This document shows, piece after piece, positions 1 through 10,645 of a stretch of 64,000 bases of DNA (positions within the stretch are counted from its first letter, which is position 1; each line of letters begins with the position of its first letter). Both the position numbers and the translations under genes were made by a program. The stretch covers positions 310,001 through 374,000 of the forward strand of contig JAJSPD010000041.1 of NCBI GenBank assembly GCA_021307315.1. Direction: 5' to 3'. The notes under the pieces are model-generated. The model was not told the origin of the DNA and did not search any database. It worked only from the letters and a program-made list of their open reading frames with translations. Origin of the DNA: Bisporella sp. PMI_857 (taxonomy: Eukaryota > Ascomycota > Leotiomycetes > Helotiales > Helotiaceae).

Positions 1-49
1 TCAACCTCCTCACTGCATTTCTTCAGTCTCACCAATCTACGTGGAAGCC

Positions 50-2095
50 ATGCCTTGTATTCTGTCAATGTGGGAACTTTTCAAGAGCCGCCGGCCCCAG
101 AAAGCGAGCGAGGCTCGAGACGTTGCTGCTTCCATCGATGGAGAAGCCAGTACGGAAACGGCTTCCAGCAGCGGGATAGAGCCACAAGCCGCTTCAAACT
201 CGCTTGCCATCATTAATGCTCAGAGTGCAACAGCTAACCTAGCGGGAGGAGCCAAAAGATGTCATCTCCAATCATTCTCACATAGCCCGTTGCCAAGCCC
301 AGAACACACGAGGATGCTCATATTAGATCCAGGGTGTGGGGAGGACGAGCTGTCTTGCAATCTCGAGACGGCAGAATTGATCCGGGTACAAGACGATTAT
401 ATCGCCCTATCTTACGTATGGGGTGATGCTGCATACAAGACCCCTATTCTCTGCGATGGGAAGGTGATGCAAATAACACTCAATCTTGCCGAGGCTCTTC
501 GAGGGCTACGAGATCCAGTTGCGCCGAAGCGTCTTTGGGCGGACGCCATCTGCATCGACCAAACCAATAACGTGGAAAAGAATCACCAGGTTAAAAGAAT
601 GGGAACAATCTATACTAGTGCGGGACAGGTGGTAGTTTGGCTTGGTAACGATAATGAGGATATAGCCAGGGATTGTTTCGATCTTATTAGGAGTACGAAT
701 TCCTACTTAGACCAGCAACTTGCTGCGTACGGAACAGTTCTTGGCATTCCAACACTTGCCAAGCCGTACCCAATCTGTGATGATCGGTTGAGGTGGGACA
801 AGGCTCGAAAGCTATTATCACTCAGCTGGTTCACACGGGTCTGGGTGATCCAGGAAGCTGGTCTGGCAAAGAGGTGTACCTTGCAATGGGGGCAGTACGA
901 GCTAGACTTCTCTCATATTATGGAACTGGCTCTTTGGCAGTTCCATCGCGAGGACGTAGCTACAGTTATCGGTCCTCTTAAACTAGCTCGTCTCAACAAC
1001 TTGTGCAGACACATTTATCGCACCTACGACAACAGTATAACCTGGAGGACAAACCTCCCCTTGGTCCGAGAGGTTATGGAAGACAATAAGAACCAGCTCT
1101 TCTTGGACGTTCTTTTCGCCGCGAGTGGAATGGGGGCAGCCGATAAGAGAGATCACGTTTTTGCTTTCCTAGGCGGCCCCCTTTCGTTCCAGCCGGACGG
1201 ACAGCCCTTGGTGGAGCCTGACTACAACAAAGATCTGTTAGACGTGAATTACGAGACGGCATGTTCATTTTTGCGGCATCCAAGGGAGGCGCCATTTTTG
1301 CTTTCACGTGTGAAACACTTGTCTCTTAATAACCTTGGAGATCCGAACATTCCATCTTGGATACCGCGCTGGGATACGGCGACCGAATTCACTATTTCGC
1401 GGCATTATTTTTGGTACCATGCTGGAGGTACTAGCAACTTCAGGCCTGAGATTCGGGGAGACAGGACACTGGCTGTCCAAGGCATCATCATTGGATCCGT
1501 AGTATTTACTTCTCGCATCATCTACAAGCACAACATTGGCACAGATCCAAACGCGTGGGATGAAGAGTATCGGGCGGCCCGCAAGCCGTTCATCGATGTT
1601 TTATGGCAAGAAACGCTTCAGGCTGCGAGTCCTGCCACTGGCCGGCTTGAGAACGAATTTGCGTGGACGCTTGCTCGAGCGTTTCCAGCCACTCCAGGTA
1701 AGACCTGCGATGCCCAACACATGGCCGAGTTTGCGACATATCGCCATCTCCTTAGATCTGCCGCCAGCGAAAGCAACTCGCAGCCCGCCCTAGGTCATGA
1801 CATTGAAGCTTTTCCACGAAATTTCATGCACCGCTTGAATTATTGTGACGACTTGCGGGTCGCGGTACTTGACTCAGCCCAGTCGGGCCGGCTGGGTCTC
1901 GTCCCGCATGTTGCACGGCCAGGGGACTGCTGCTGTATTCTGCTCGGTGTCCCTGTTCCTATGATTCTCAGACATGTAGCAGATAATAGGTATATTCTCG
2001 TGGGAGAGTCATATATAGACGGCGTCATGGCAGGTGAAATAGTAGAATCTCAAGCAGAGGGAAGGGTTAAGGAGGCTCTAGTCATTATTACGTAG
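50..2095 (+). CDS. HET-domain (heterokaryon incompatibility) protein
   Basis: Single-exon frame of 681 codons plus TAG stop. The frame is open from a GTG at 41, but the first ATG is at 50 and is taken as the start. The HET domain lies at about residues 115-270 with all its hallmarks: YIALSYVWGD, LWADAICIDQTN, a VVVWLG strand and RVWVIQEAG. HET proteins act in the cytoplasm in allorecognition, where activation can trigger death of fused incompatible cells. The partner here is unknown. The C-terminal 400 residues are typical of the long fungal HET family and show no NACHT, WD40 or ankyrin repeats. The first ~85 residues are Ser/Ala-rich and probably disordered. No introns or premature stops are needed, unlike the neighbouring transposon relics, so this is probably an intact host gene. 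The family assignment is secure; the biological role is inferred. Confidence 0.93.
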   Translation: MPCILSMWELFKSRRPQKASEARDVAASIDGEASTETASSSGIEPQAASNSLAIINAQSATANLAGGAKRCHLQSFSHSPLPSPEHTRMLILDPGCGEDELSCNLETAELIRVQDDYIALSYVWGDAAYKTPILCDGKVMQITLNLAEALRGLRDPVAPKRLWADAICIDQTNNVEKNHQVKRMGTIYTSAGQVVVWLGNDNEDIARDCFDLIRSTNSYLDQQLAAYGTVLGIPTLAKPYPICDDRLRWDKARKLLSLSWFTRVWVIQEAGLAKRCTLQWGQYELDFSHIMELALWQFHREDVATVIGPLKLARLNNLCRHIYRTYDNSITWRTNLPLVREVMEDNKNQLFLDVLFAASGMGAADKRDHVFAFLGGPLSFQPDGQPLVEPDYNKDLLDVNYETACSFLRHPREAPFLLSRVKHLSLNNLGDPNIPSWIPRWDTATEFTISRHYFWYHAGGTSNFRPEIRGDRTLAVQGIIIGSVVFTSRIIYKHNIGTDPNAWDEEYRAARKPFIDVLWQETLQAASPATGRLENEFAWTLARAFPATPGKTCDAQHMAEFATYRHLLRSAASESNSQPALGHDIEAFPRNFMHRLNYCDDLRVAVLDSAQSGRLGLVPHVARPGDCCCILLGVPVPMILRHVADNRYILVGESYIDGVMAGEIVESQAEGRVKEALVIIT

Positions 2096-2569
2096 ATATG
2101 TCACGATTGCGCCTATGAGCGCATAGCTCATAGGTAGGCAGTGTTGAAGTGGGGTTCCCGTTAGCGTGTATTGCTTTTTACCATGTGGAACTTCTGATAC
2201 TCTTCTATATAATCATCGCCTCCCCACCCTCTTGGGGGGGAATGTGATATTTTTAGTGGTCTGATTGGTTGATCATCATGTTTTTATTATTCTAGAATAC
2301 AGGAGGGGATCTCTGACTATATACCCAGTCTCGATCAGAGGCTTGCAGTACTGACAAATTCAACACTCCCACTCGAGAATGCGAGCTATTGTCTAGCCAT
2401 TGCTCTTTAGCAGTAGTCATATAAATAAAGTTGATAGTTCCGATACGCCCAAAACCCTTGATATCTCAAGGGAAATCGCAGTGTATCATCGACTGGAAAA
2501 CATAAACCAGCTCATATCTCAGCATCTCTGGGCAATAAAAACCCCCTTATATTAGGTGGGAAAGACTAA
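2096..2569. other. Intergenic, no gene seen
   Basis: No convincing coding frame or RNA gene. It separates the HET gene from the first transposon relic. A small GAGCGCATAGCTCATAG self-complementary stretch lies near 2116-2133; nothing else stands out. Confidence 0.5.
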
Positions 2570-3712
2570 CCTGCTGTGTCTTCTCATGCCTGCTCCAGCC
2601 TAATTGCCTTCCCGAATCTCTCAACTTGATCTTGTCTAACGCCTTTGTCAAGCCGTCGGCTACCTGATACTCTGTCTCGACATACTGAAGCTCCATAGCT
2701 CCCTCGCTGACCTTGTCTCGTACAAAATGATATTGTGTATCAATATGCTTAGTACGGGCGTGAAATTATGGGTTCTTCGCAAGCGCAATAGCGCCTTGGT
2801 TATCGCAGTATATAATCGTCGCTTGCGCCTGGTTTGTTGCTTCGGGTTGTATGTCGTTGAGTAGTCGTCGTAGCCAAATTGCCTCTTTTGTAGCATTCGT
2901 TTGGCCGATATATTCAGCCTCGCACGATGAAAATGCAACAGTTGATTATAGCTTTGAGGACCAGCTAATTACCGCACTTCCTACGCTAAAAACGTAGCCT
3001 GAATTGTCGATTTCCGAGTATCGTAGTCTCCTGCCCAATCAAAATCACTATAGCCAGACAGCGCTGCTAGTGGGTCTCTGAAGACAAGTGCATAATCGAT
3101 TGTCTTACGCAGGTATCGGAATATTCGTGTTACGGTGGCTTTGTGAGTTTGCGTAGGTTTTGCAGCAAATCGGCTGACGACTGAGACAGCGTAGGCGATA
3201 TCAGGCCGTGTTCCCAGCATGGCGTACATGAGGGAGCCTACAGCACTCTGATACCATTTGATATCAGCTACCATTGGTTCAAACTCAGCCTCTGCTTTCT
3301 GTAGCTTCGTGTGCGTATCAATTGGTGTGTAATGCTTCTTATTGCAGTCCCACATCCCAAAATCGCGGAGTACTTTCTCAAGGTAGCTTCGCTGGCTTAG
3401 CTTTAGGGTTCGGCTTTGTCGATTTCTTATTACTTCCATTCCAAGGTAGTGCTTGCAAGGGCCTAGGTCTGTCATATGAAAGTGCTCGCTCAGCCTTGCT
3501 TTGACCATAGAGATATTAGCCTTAGATGGGCCAATCATAAGGAGATCGTCGACAAAGACTGCGGTGTATATGCCCTTGCTGTCGTGGAATATACAGTTGT
3601 CTGCTGAGGGGTTCAAAATCGAGAGTTTTAAGGTAGGCTGTAAGGGTAAAATACCAGACACGCGGCGACTGTTTTAGGCCGTAAAAGTGCCTTATTTAGC
3701 TTACAGGCCTTA
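2570..3712 (-). pseudogene. Ty1/Copia retrotransposon relic (reverse transcriptase and RNase H)
   Basis: The longest open piece (2981-3661) carries the end of a Copia reverse transcriptase with FVDDLLMIGPS, YLGMEVIRN and the Copia RNase H entry GYSDFDWAGDYDTRKST. The RNase H continues at lower coordinates in another frame, with IIYCDNQGAIALAKNP and HARTKHIDTQYHFVRDK separated by an in-frame TAA at about 2767. Above 3661 the typical LNKAL...YGLKQSPR segment is split by a one-base shift near 3690. Integrase, gag and LTRs are absent, so this is a 5'-deleted, non-functional fragment. The TAA sits between conserved NP and FH, where a CAA codon would fit, so C-to-T in CpA context is a reasonable cause. 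The Copia assignment rests on the motif order; the mutation cause is inference. Confidence 0.9.
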
Positions 3713-3950
3713 TGCGATTCCTCGACAGCTCCTATTCCTTCAGTGTCAAATGGTCTTGAATTGGTCTACAAAGAAAGCTCGACAGCTTGAATATATAGGG
3801 GTTCCAATGCGTTGACGCCACCAACAGGGGTTTCAATACACTGACTATATATGGTCACTACTAAAATGATCACGCGTCGCGTTTTGCATCCACTTGCACT
3901 CTAATTTTGCCTGCAATTGATGCACCCCAGGACGCAGTTTCATTGCAACT

Positions 3951-4388
3951 ATGGATTTTCGACTCTCACTATCGCTACCGCCCTCACAATCACCCGAGAC
4001 CCTACTAGCAGAGGCTCCTTCCCCTCCTACCTCCATGCCACTGCCTCCAGAGGCTATATATAGCTCTAAAGAAGAGATCTATGCTTCAATTCAAGCTTGG
4101 GCAGCACAATACCACTATGCCTTTCGTATTGGACGATCCTCAAAGATGAACAATGGCCTTAGGGTAAGGATTACATATAATTGTGACCGTTGCGGCCTAC
4201 TACCACCCGAAAACCACCCCCAAAATTATATTCACGCCCGTAAACGACAAACAAACTACCCGAAAGACAGGCTGCTAGTCCTCAGTTATGGCTATACATT
4301 CAAACCTCGATATAAGAATACACTCGGGACCGGCCATCACATTCTTATTACTCAGGTATTCTTCTCTACAGGTAATCCACAATTTTGA
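3951..4388 (+). pseudogene. MULE transposase N-terminal fragment (FAR1-like DNA-binding part)
   Basis: Opens with an ATG and a Ser/Pro-rich leader. It then shows SKEEIYASIQAWAAQYHYAF, NGLRVRITYNCDRCG and PPENHPQNYIHARKRQT, the pattern of the N-terminal FAR1/WRKY-GCM1-like domain of fungal Mutator-like transposases. After about residue 100 the frame slips: the continuation TTRKTGC...SVMAIHSNLD is readable two bases over and is interrupted by TAG at 4276-4278, where the family has Gln. The MULE catalytic domain, SWIM finger and terminal inverted repeats are absent; the relic runs directly into an oppositely oriented pogo relic. It is certainly dead. The superfamily call rests on the Cys-rich motif and its spacing from remembered family features, without an alignment. 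Confidence 0.7.
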
Positions 4389-4409
4389 AGCTATTCCCAA
4401 ATCAATGCT

Positions 4410-5195
4410 CTAGTTACATTTAAAGAAGCTTTCAATTGATGTTTGTGTTCCTCTTTGAAGCTTTTTTGCCATAATATCTCGTCCAATCGAATCCAAAGCT
4501 TGGAGTTGTGATGATTTGCCATCTTCCTGCCTCATAATATATAATTTAAGCTTCTCCAAAGCATGAATAGCTTCCGTAATTGGCACATCTGGCTCAGGGT
4601 CACCTTCTCCTTGTTCCTCTTCATCTATATCGCTAGCTGTGCCCTCAATATCACGCGCATACGTACTTACCACTGATTGAAAGGTGTCTTGATCATTATC
4701 TTCAATAACCTCGTCTGCTGGCTCCAGAAACTCGTCCAAAGGAAGTGGTGCAATATTACCTAGAATAGCTTCAATCTGGCGTTGCAAATCAGCCCGTTCA
4801 CAGCTTTCTTGCTCTGGTATTTGTTCATTATTACTCTCAGAATTGTCCGGGTTTTTGAAGAGTGTGGGCTTCCAAAAGCAACGTCGAATGCTCTCCTCAG
4901 AAGTGTAATCCCATGCTACCCTTATCCATTAGATTGCTTTCAAAAGAGTAACAGTTTTGGTAGGATCCTTCCTAGCATCATATTGACGAATCATGTAGGC
5001 TACCCATTGCCGACGATATTGAAGCTTGAAAGACGCAATAATTCCTTGATCAAGAGGTTGCCAATGGGAGGTTGTATTTGGAGGAAGCCATGCAATCTCA
5101 ACGTTTGGTAATCCCTTCAAACCACCGGCTAATTCAACACCAAGCTCATGGCCAGAGAAGTTATCCAATAACAAAAGAATCTTCCGGCCTTGCAT
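4410..5195 (-). pseudogene. pogo/Tigger-type DDE transposase, C-terminal half
   Basis: The upper segment (4929-5195) holds the DDE_1 core LLLLDNFSGHE, then WLPPNTTSHWQPLDQGIIASFK, giving the second and third catalytic Asp of a pogo-type transposase. A TAA at 4929-4931 interrupts the frame; the same frame continues with WIRVAWDYTSEESIRRCFW and a Glu/Asp-rich tail to a stop at 4410. The TAA replaces what is usually a polar or basic residue, so CAA-to-TAA is plausible. The N-terminal helix-turn-helix part and first catalytic Asp are missing; a short repeat (5218-5351) lies at the break. The last residues contain QTSIESFF, a textbook PCNA-interacting peptide (Qxx-aliphatic-xx-aromatic-aromatic). 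Drosophila Pogo transposase is known to bind PCNA, so this match fits the family. The copy itself is inactive. Confidence 0.85.
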
Positions 5196-5217
5196 CAGTG
5201 TTGGCAGTAGTATAAAA

Positions 5218-5351
5218 AGTGTAAATACTCCATGTGTGACAGGTCTTGAATACGTACAGCGTGCGATATATCTTCATACTATACCGTACCAGGAAGCCTG
5301 ACAGACATGTCATACGTACACTGTGCAAACTAGGAGTGCAAAAGTGCACTC
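5218..5351. repeat. Short dispersed repeat, copy A (MITE-like)
   Basis: Shares ordered blocks, in the same orientation, with 8487-8632: TATACCGTACCAG, ACTGTGCAAA and a terminal GAGTGYAAAAYGTGCACT-like block. It ends in a perfect hairpin, GGAGTGCA-AAAG-TGCACTCC. This copy sits at the truncated end of the pogo relic; the other sits inside the retrotransposon gag frame. No clear target duplication was found. Probably a small non-autonomous element. Confidence 0.45.
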
Positions 5352-5375
5352 CCTGTATAGCCTACCTCACCGGCG

Positions 5376-7757
5376 CTACACCTCGCTGTCGCTCCCGTTG
5401 AAGCTATTCCCAATCCCCATTGGTTCTAATATATTGAACTCCTTGATTTTAAACCACGATTTCAGACATTCTAACGCCTCTAATAGCTCAATACCAATAC
5501 GATTTCGACGATCTTCAAGCGTAAGACCGCAACTCGAGAATAACCGCTCGACGTCAGCTGACATGCATGGTATTGACAATATATTAATCGCCATCTTGCT
5601 CAAGTGAGGGTATTTGTGTTTTTGACTTGATTCTAACCACCAAGCTATTGGGTCGTCTGTCCACTCAATCTTCTCTTTGATATATCGAATATATTCATCG
5701 TCATTAGCTGTAGCATCATTGAGTTGGGCCAGTGCCTTGGCCTTATGTCTTTGAAGATACTCTGCGAATTGGTTGACCGGTTTGGAAGGGTTTGATAGAA
5801 CTGAACTAGCTGTTGGAAATGCCGTAATATCTGAAACTTCAGTGCGAGATACAGCATTAACTGGTTTGTATTTAGACTCCCATAACTGCTTCACTAGCCT
5901 CTGCAAAAGTTAGCTCTATATTTATAAAACCTTCTTACTAAAGACTGTATTTACCTGAGCTTTTGGCAACCATGCTGGCTCCCAGTAGTCTTGAATATAT
6001 TGCCACTTGTAACCAGGGTGCAATACAATTGCAGCTGTATATGCAAGAGACTCGTCAGTAAGGTGGTAATACTTCTTCATTTTCTCCCAGCCATTTTGGT
6101 AGAGCGGAGCCATAATAGTATCGTTTTGATATTGAGCTCTACCGTCTTCAAATTGACCCATAATGAAGTCCATAGCAGGCAGTCCCTTAGTAAGTGGTAC
6201 TGCAGAGCCTTCCAAGGACTTAGTAGCTTCTTTCAATACTGATAGCATAGTATTGATTTTATTAAGAGTCTCCCACTCCTCCTCGTCCAACTTATCGAGT
6301 GCTATTTCGTCGTCACCCCATACATCAAGAAACTGGTCAATAGCCTCCATAATCTCTTCATTTGTAGCTCTCTCAATTTGCTTTTGCCATGAGTTCCACC
6401 TAGTTGTATTATCGTGGGGAATTCGACGATTTTTGGAGATTGCAAGAAAGTTCCGAAGACGCTGTTCAGTGCGACTAATCCATATATTAATATTATGGAG
6501 TTTTCCTAACGGCCCCTTTTTCCTCCAAGCTAGCAACTCGGCTTCTGTAGCTTTGATTCGAGTGCTATTATTATCGCCTTGGAGATCTTCATCTTTAGTA
6601 GCAAAAAGAAAAGACTGGGCGGCCAGGTTGATTATATGGCCAAAGCAGCGTATACGGTGAGAAGTAGGGTCGTATTTAATTGAATAGTTTTGTGCAAGCT
6701 CTAGAAAAGGTTAGTCAATTCAATATAAAAGATATAAAAACATAAAGACATACTGATTGAAATAGCTCTCATCATTGTATCGTTATTAAGCGCATTGTCC
6801 ATATTGAAATACCCTAATTTTGTAGCAAGACCCCACTTATTAATCACCTCCATCACATATTTAGCCATATTATCCCCATCGTGAGCTCCCTCTACCATTT
6901 TCAAAGACAGCACAGATGTCTCTAATTTACCGCCTTCTGTCACATATGCAGCCGTAATTCCAAGCACCGGGAGCCTATTAGGTGAACTCCAAAGGTCTGC
7001 CATAATATGAATATCTGACAGGGCGCTCTGGAGCCTCTGAATTTGGCTATCTCTCTTGATTTTATACTGGCGAAAAACCCACTCTCGCACAGTATTATGA
7101 GAATGCGGAAGCCAGTTGTCGACCTCCTTATTCAAATAATATAGAAGATCGCGGAACTGCTGACATTCGACAAGACGTAACGGTTCGTTACAAGCCGTGA
7201 TAAATCGTATATATAGGATTTCGAGTGTATCGCCATTAATTGATGTCCCTAGGGTATCATTAAGTCTGCGCCTTTTTTGAGAGTGTATCTGGCCTTCTTT
7301 TTGCGCAGTATCAATAACACTCTGCTGTCTTTTGGCTCGTTCCTGTCGAGGCGAATCTGCAGTGATTCCATGCGTTTTGAGGTGAGCTTTGATAGCTGTA
7401 TTACCGCCATTGAGTCTGTAGGTTTTGTCCCACGATTCAGGACAATACTTGCACTTCCATACACGGTTAATATGGAGACACTGGCCATTGTCTTTCTTGG
7501 TGTAATATAGCGTCTCTGGATCAGGATCTGGCATATGCCTGAAGACCCAAGCTGTACGAGGCTTGGCGTGTGCGCTTTTTGAAGCTGCATGAAGTCTCAG
7601 ATGTCTGGGAGCTTGGCATATCTGGGAAGTCGTTATCTAATAAGATTAAGTCTGATAGCTCTGATGGTGCTGCTATTGATTCAGGAGCCGTAAGCTGACT
7701 TAAAGAAGGTTGAGAAGCTTGCGTAGCTTGGAATTGGAGCCTTGATTGGACAGGCAT
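5376..7757 (-). pseudogene. hAT-family transposase, nearly intact, two introns and one frameshift
   Basis: Reads from ATG at 7757. A one-base shift at a five-A run (plus-strand T run 7576-7580) moves the frame into TAWVFRHMPDPDPETLYY. A BED-type zinc finger follows (WKCKYCPESWDK...HLKTHG). Intron 1 (6701-6753) has a GTATGT donor and CTAAC branch point; intron 2 (5901-5954) has a GTAAAT donor, GCTAAC branch and TTTTGCAG acceptor. Splicing joins the RNase-H-like region (ADLWSSPNRLPVLGITAAYV, RCFGHIINLAAQ) to the C-terminal hAT dimerisation domain (WWLESSQKHKYPHLSKMA, SIPCMSADVERLFSSCG), ending at TAG 5376. Apart from the indel, which could also be a sequencing error in a homopolymer, no stop interrupts the protein. 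No terminal inverted repeats were identified. The flanking sequence is AT-rich. Confidence 0.88.
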
Positions 7758-8383
7758 AGTGCAAAAATGCGTAGAGGTAAAAGAAGTAAGTAGTTGATAA
7801 AGTGGTATTAGTCAAGGAAAAAGAATTGGTAGGGAACATACCAATATTTATACGCGTTCGCGTATGTAAACAACTAAATCACTAAATGTTCCACCACGCC
7901 GGCTTTAATAACAACACTATCAAATTAAAAATAAAGTAAATATATTACGCGATTAGCTTCTTACCTTTCAAATGGTATAGTTCCGAAGAAAATCGGTGGT
8001 GGTTTAGTAAAAAGGTAAGTTATATAAGAAGATAACTTAAAATGCAATATATCTTAGTGTCAGATTTTTAAATTTGGATCTTAAAATTAAGAAATTTTAT
8101 AGCAACACTAAATCTTAACTAAATAACTTTAAATTGCACCGATTGAAAGCTCTTGCTTTATAGAATTAATGTATATAATTAGCTTAATATAATATTGTGA
8201 ATATATGTCTCTATAATTTAATATCAAGAGAGTAGTGTAGTAGTTGTTTACCCTTCTATTTAAGCGAGCGTAATCTAAAAATAATCTATGTTTTGAGCTT
8301 GATATAATAACGAATATATATAATGAAAAATTAATTTTTGGTTCATTATAAAGCTATTGATTAGATCTTTCAATATAGATTGA
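7758..8383. other. AT-rich non-coding stretch
   Basis: Strongly AT-rich with no sizeable frame. It contains a TACGCG-TT-CGCGTA hairpin near 7852-7865. It may hold the upstream region of the hAT gene and decayed repeat DNA. No LTR matching the one at 10519-10645 was recognised. Confidence 0.5.
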
Positions 8384-10222
8384 TTACATATAAAATTGTG
8401 GTTGTCGTGGGGATCTAGAAGGTTGCGATTCAAGAGCTTTTTTAGTACGATTTTGGTGGGTTTGGGGTCTCCCTAGACCTTGTGTCCTTGTGCACTCCAA
8501 GTATGAAGATATATTCATATACCGTACCAGATACACTCTAGTATACTTAATAAGCATACGCACAGTGTGCAAATTAATATTAATAATACGCACAGTGTAT
8601 ACTCCGAGTGTAAAATGTGCACTAGATTCACAGGGTGTACTACTGACTACACTGACAAAATCAAGATCTGGTTCAGTTGTCAGGGCATTGAAAGCTTCGT
8701 TGATACGTTCTGAGTCACTATCATTGTCGTCGCCTTCAAAAGTCAGGATGTACTGTCTCAGGCTGTCGTCAAAGCGCTGGTTGAAGTTTCGGCTTTTTGT
8801 GTCAAACCGGTTTTGGTTGCGAGCTTTGAATCGAGCTTTTGATTCTTCACGCTCTTCAGGGGTGTGTTTGTATGATCGACAGTCTTCTTTCTTGCACACG
8901 AAACAGCGCCCTTTTTGGTAGGGTGGTCTCTGGCTGTTGCTGTAACGGCTGTTGCGGTGCCTGTAGTTGCTTTGGTGGTAGCGACGGTCGGTGAAGAACG
9001 CTGTCAAATCTGTAGCACTTTGGGTTGCTTCATACGTTGTAATGGAAGACCGTAAGTCGTTAATCAGCCCTGCAACAGTGGCTGCAGGCTTGTAGCAAGC
9101 GTATTTGCAGGCTTCGTGCTGTTGACAGGCGGTAATGAGCTTGTTGTGTAAAAACTCGTCAGTACGAAGGTTGAGGTCTAGGCCGTGCTGTAGGTGTCGT
9201 AAGCCCTTGATAAGTAATTTGAGGCACTCTGCCGTAGATTTCCCTGCGTTGTTGTTGACTACGCTGTGCAAAGTCGTCGAGTTCCATTGGTTAAGAATAG
9301 CGCGCCTGTACTCAGGCCCTTCAAAGTAATTGCTTGTTGCAGTACACATTTGCTTGAAAGGAACTGCCGGAGCGTTCTTGAGGTTGGTGTAGTAATGGTC
9401 TAAAGCGAAACCGCGTAGCATAGTTGAATAAGCTTGGTTGAAAGCGTGTTTCGGGATACTGGCTTTGCCGCAAAGGTCAAGGAATACGGTGAGTTTAAAG
9501 TCAAAATTGTCGTTCTCTCCGCTGTACTTCATGTCGTCAGTGTAAAGCTTAGCTAGAACAGCTAGCTCCTTGCCGCAGTTGCGGGTAGTCACGTTTTCGT
9601 CGAGTTGTTGTGAAGCAGTACGTGGCCCTGGGGCTAGCTGGTTTTCTGGTGAAAGGCGGTTCTGAGGAGAGTCTCGAGAATGGCTCTCAAGTAGATGATT
9701 TGCAGGGAGTTCTCGAGTGCGGTTTAGAGAGGTTTCTCGAGGACGGTTTTGGACAGTTTCTCGAGAGTGGTTCGGGGAGGTTTCTCGGGGGCGATTGGCC
9801 GGTAGGCCGTTTTGCAGTCTGTACAGGAGTTCGTCAGACTGTAAGCTGTCCGTCCCGAGCCGTGTTAAGTCGTCAAGCTCGTCGTCGTTCCATTTGTGTT
9901 GCTCTTGTTCCTGGAGCGTTTCGTACAGAGCTTGAGACAGAGTTTTGTTTTTATGATGTTGGGGCACGTAAACACCTCTGTTGCGTAGATGGTTGCGTAA
10001 GGTTTGTTTAGTGCTCGTTTTGAGGTTGTCGAAGTTGTTTAAAGTAAAACCTCTGAAGTCTTCCATGTAGAGGTCCCATAGGTCCGAGTCTACTGCGTTA
10101 CAGTCGAGGTATTCCCGGAGTTTGGCTTTGGCGTACGCGTTCAAGTCGTCCTTCGTAGCCGCTTCTACTTCGATACCATAATCCCACTGGTTGCTTTCCA
10201 GGCTTTCAGAGATTGCCGCCAT
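8384..10222 (-). CDS. LTR-retrotransposon gag protein (probably Copia-type) with foreign C-terminal tail
   Basis: ATG at 10222 opens a 612-residue frame. The central gag domain (about residues 225-400) includes KYSGENDNFDFKLTVFLDLC and a long helical capsid-like stretch. A zinc-knuckle-like CFVCKKEDCRSYKH (C-x2-C-x4-C-x4-H) follows at about residue 440. Residues ~140-190 are an imperfect repeat built on NRPRETS/NHSRETV. From about residue 530 the frame reads through a short dispersed repeat (8487-8632), so the last ~85 residues are not gag. The pol gene expected downstream is missing. An LTR end beginning TGTTAG lies upstream (10519-10645), in the right orientation to be the 5' LTR. The frame has no stops, but the element is 3'-deleted and cannot move on its own. 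Copia rather than Gypsy is a judgement from overall gag style. Confidence 0.8.
   Translation of the reverse strand: MAAISESLESNQWDYGIEVEAATKDDLNAYAKAKLREYLDCNAVDSDLWDLYMEDFRGFTLNNFDNLKTSTKQTLRNHLRNRGVYVPQHHKNKTLSQALYETLQEQEQHKWNDDELDDLTRLGTDSLQSDELLYRLQNGLPANRPRETSPNHSRETVQNRPRETSLNRTRELPANHLLESHSRDSPQNRLSPENQLAPGPRTASQQLDENVTTRNCGKELAVLAKLYTDDMKYSGENDNFDFKLTVFLDLCGKASIPKHAFNQAYSTMLRGFALDHYYTNLKNAPAVPFKQMCTATSNYFEGPEYRRAILNQWNSTTLHSVVNNNAGKSTAECLKLLIKGLRHLQHGLDLNLRTDEFLHNKLITACQQHEACKYACYKPAATVAGLINDLRSSITTYEATQSATDLTAFFTDRRYHQSNYRHRNSRYSNSQRPPYQKGRCFVCKKEDCRSYKHTPEEREESKARFKARNQNRFDTKSRNFNQRFDDSLRQYILTFEGDDNDSDSERINEAFNALTTEPDLDFVSVVSSTPCESSAHFTLGVYTVRIININLHTVRMLIKYTRVYLVRYMNISSYLECTRTQGLGRPQTHQNRTKKALESQPSRSPRQPQFYM
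8487..8632. repeat. Short dispersed repeat, copy B (MITE-like)
   Basis: Second copy of the repeat seen at 5218-5351, inserted in the 3' part of the gag frame. Shared blocks include ATACCGTACCAG, CAGTGTGCAAA and GAGTGTAAAATGTGCACT. It starts with GTGCACTCC and ends near GTGCACT, suggesting inverted termini. Confidence 0.45.
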
Positions 10223-10518
10223 CTTATCGTTCGGTGATATTTGGGGTTCTCAATCAAGAAGTTACCTACGGGGCACGTAGCACCGCGTCTTTGCAGTGCT
10301 AGTATGCTGGTATAGGTGGTTACTTGATTGATTCGTGGTTGAGAGTCTTTGAATCCGAGGGTTTCGGGGGTTCAAAGGTCGAGGGTTCAGGAATGGTTAA
10401 AGGGAGGGTTGAAAAAGAGTCTGATCTGAAAGATCTAACTGATCAGTGTGGGTTCACTCTAATACGGGGCACCACCGCGTTCTTGACGCGAGTGCCTATT
10501 GTATTCCTGAGTGAGTGA

Positions 10519-10645
10519 TTGATTGAGTGTTCAGCTCTAACTATGGTGAAACTACGAGTATATATAACCCCGTTCCGGGTCACGTGAACGACACCCTTCG
10601 TTCAAGTGCGTGACCACATGACCTCTCTAGTTAATTGTACTAACA
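10519..10645 (-). repeat. 5' LTR start of the gag element (TGTTAG...)
   Basis: On the minus strand it begins TGTTAGTACAATTAACTAGA and includes a CACGTGAC box and a TATATATA box about 80 bases in. The same ~120-bp block recurs at 17639-17760 and, inverted, at 20337-20459, which defines it as a repeat end. It lies upstream of gag in the correct orientation. The 3' limit of the LTR is uncertain; GGTGCCCCGT-like sequence occurs twice between here and gag. Confidence 0.7.

Noticed and set aside
8384..8640. C-terminal tail of the gag frame as genuine protein
   Set aside because: It is encoded by the short dispersed repeat copy B and has no gag or pol similarity.
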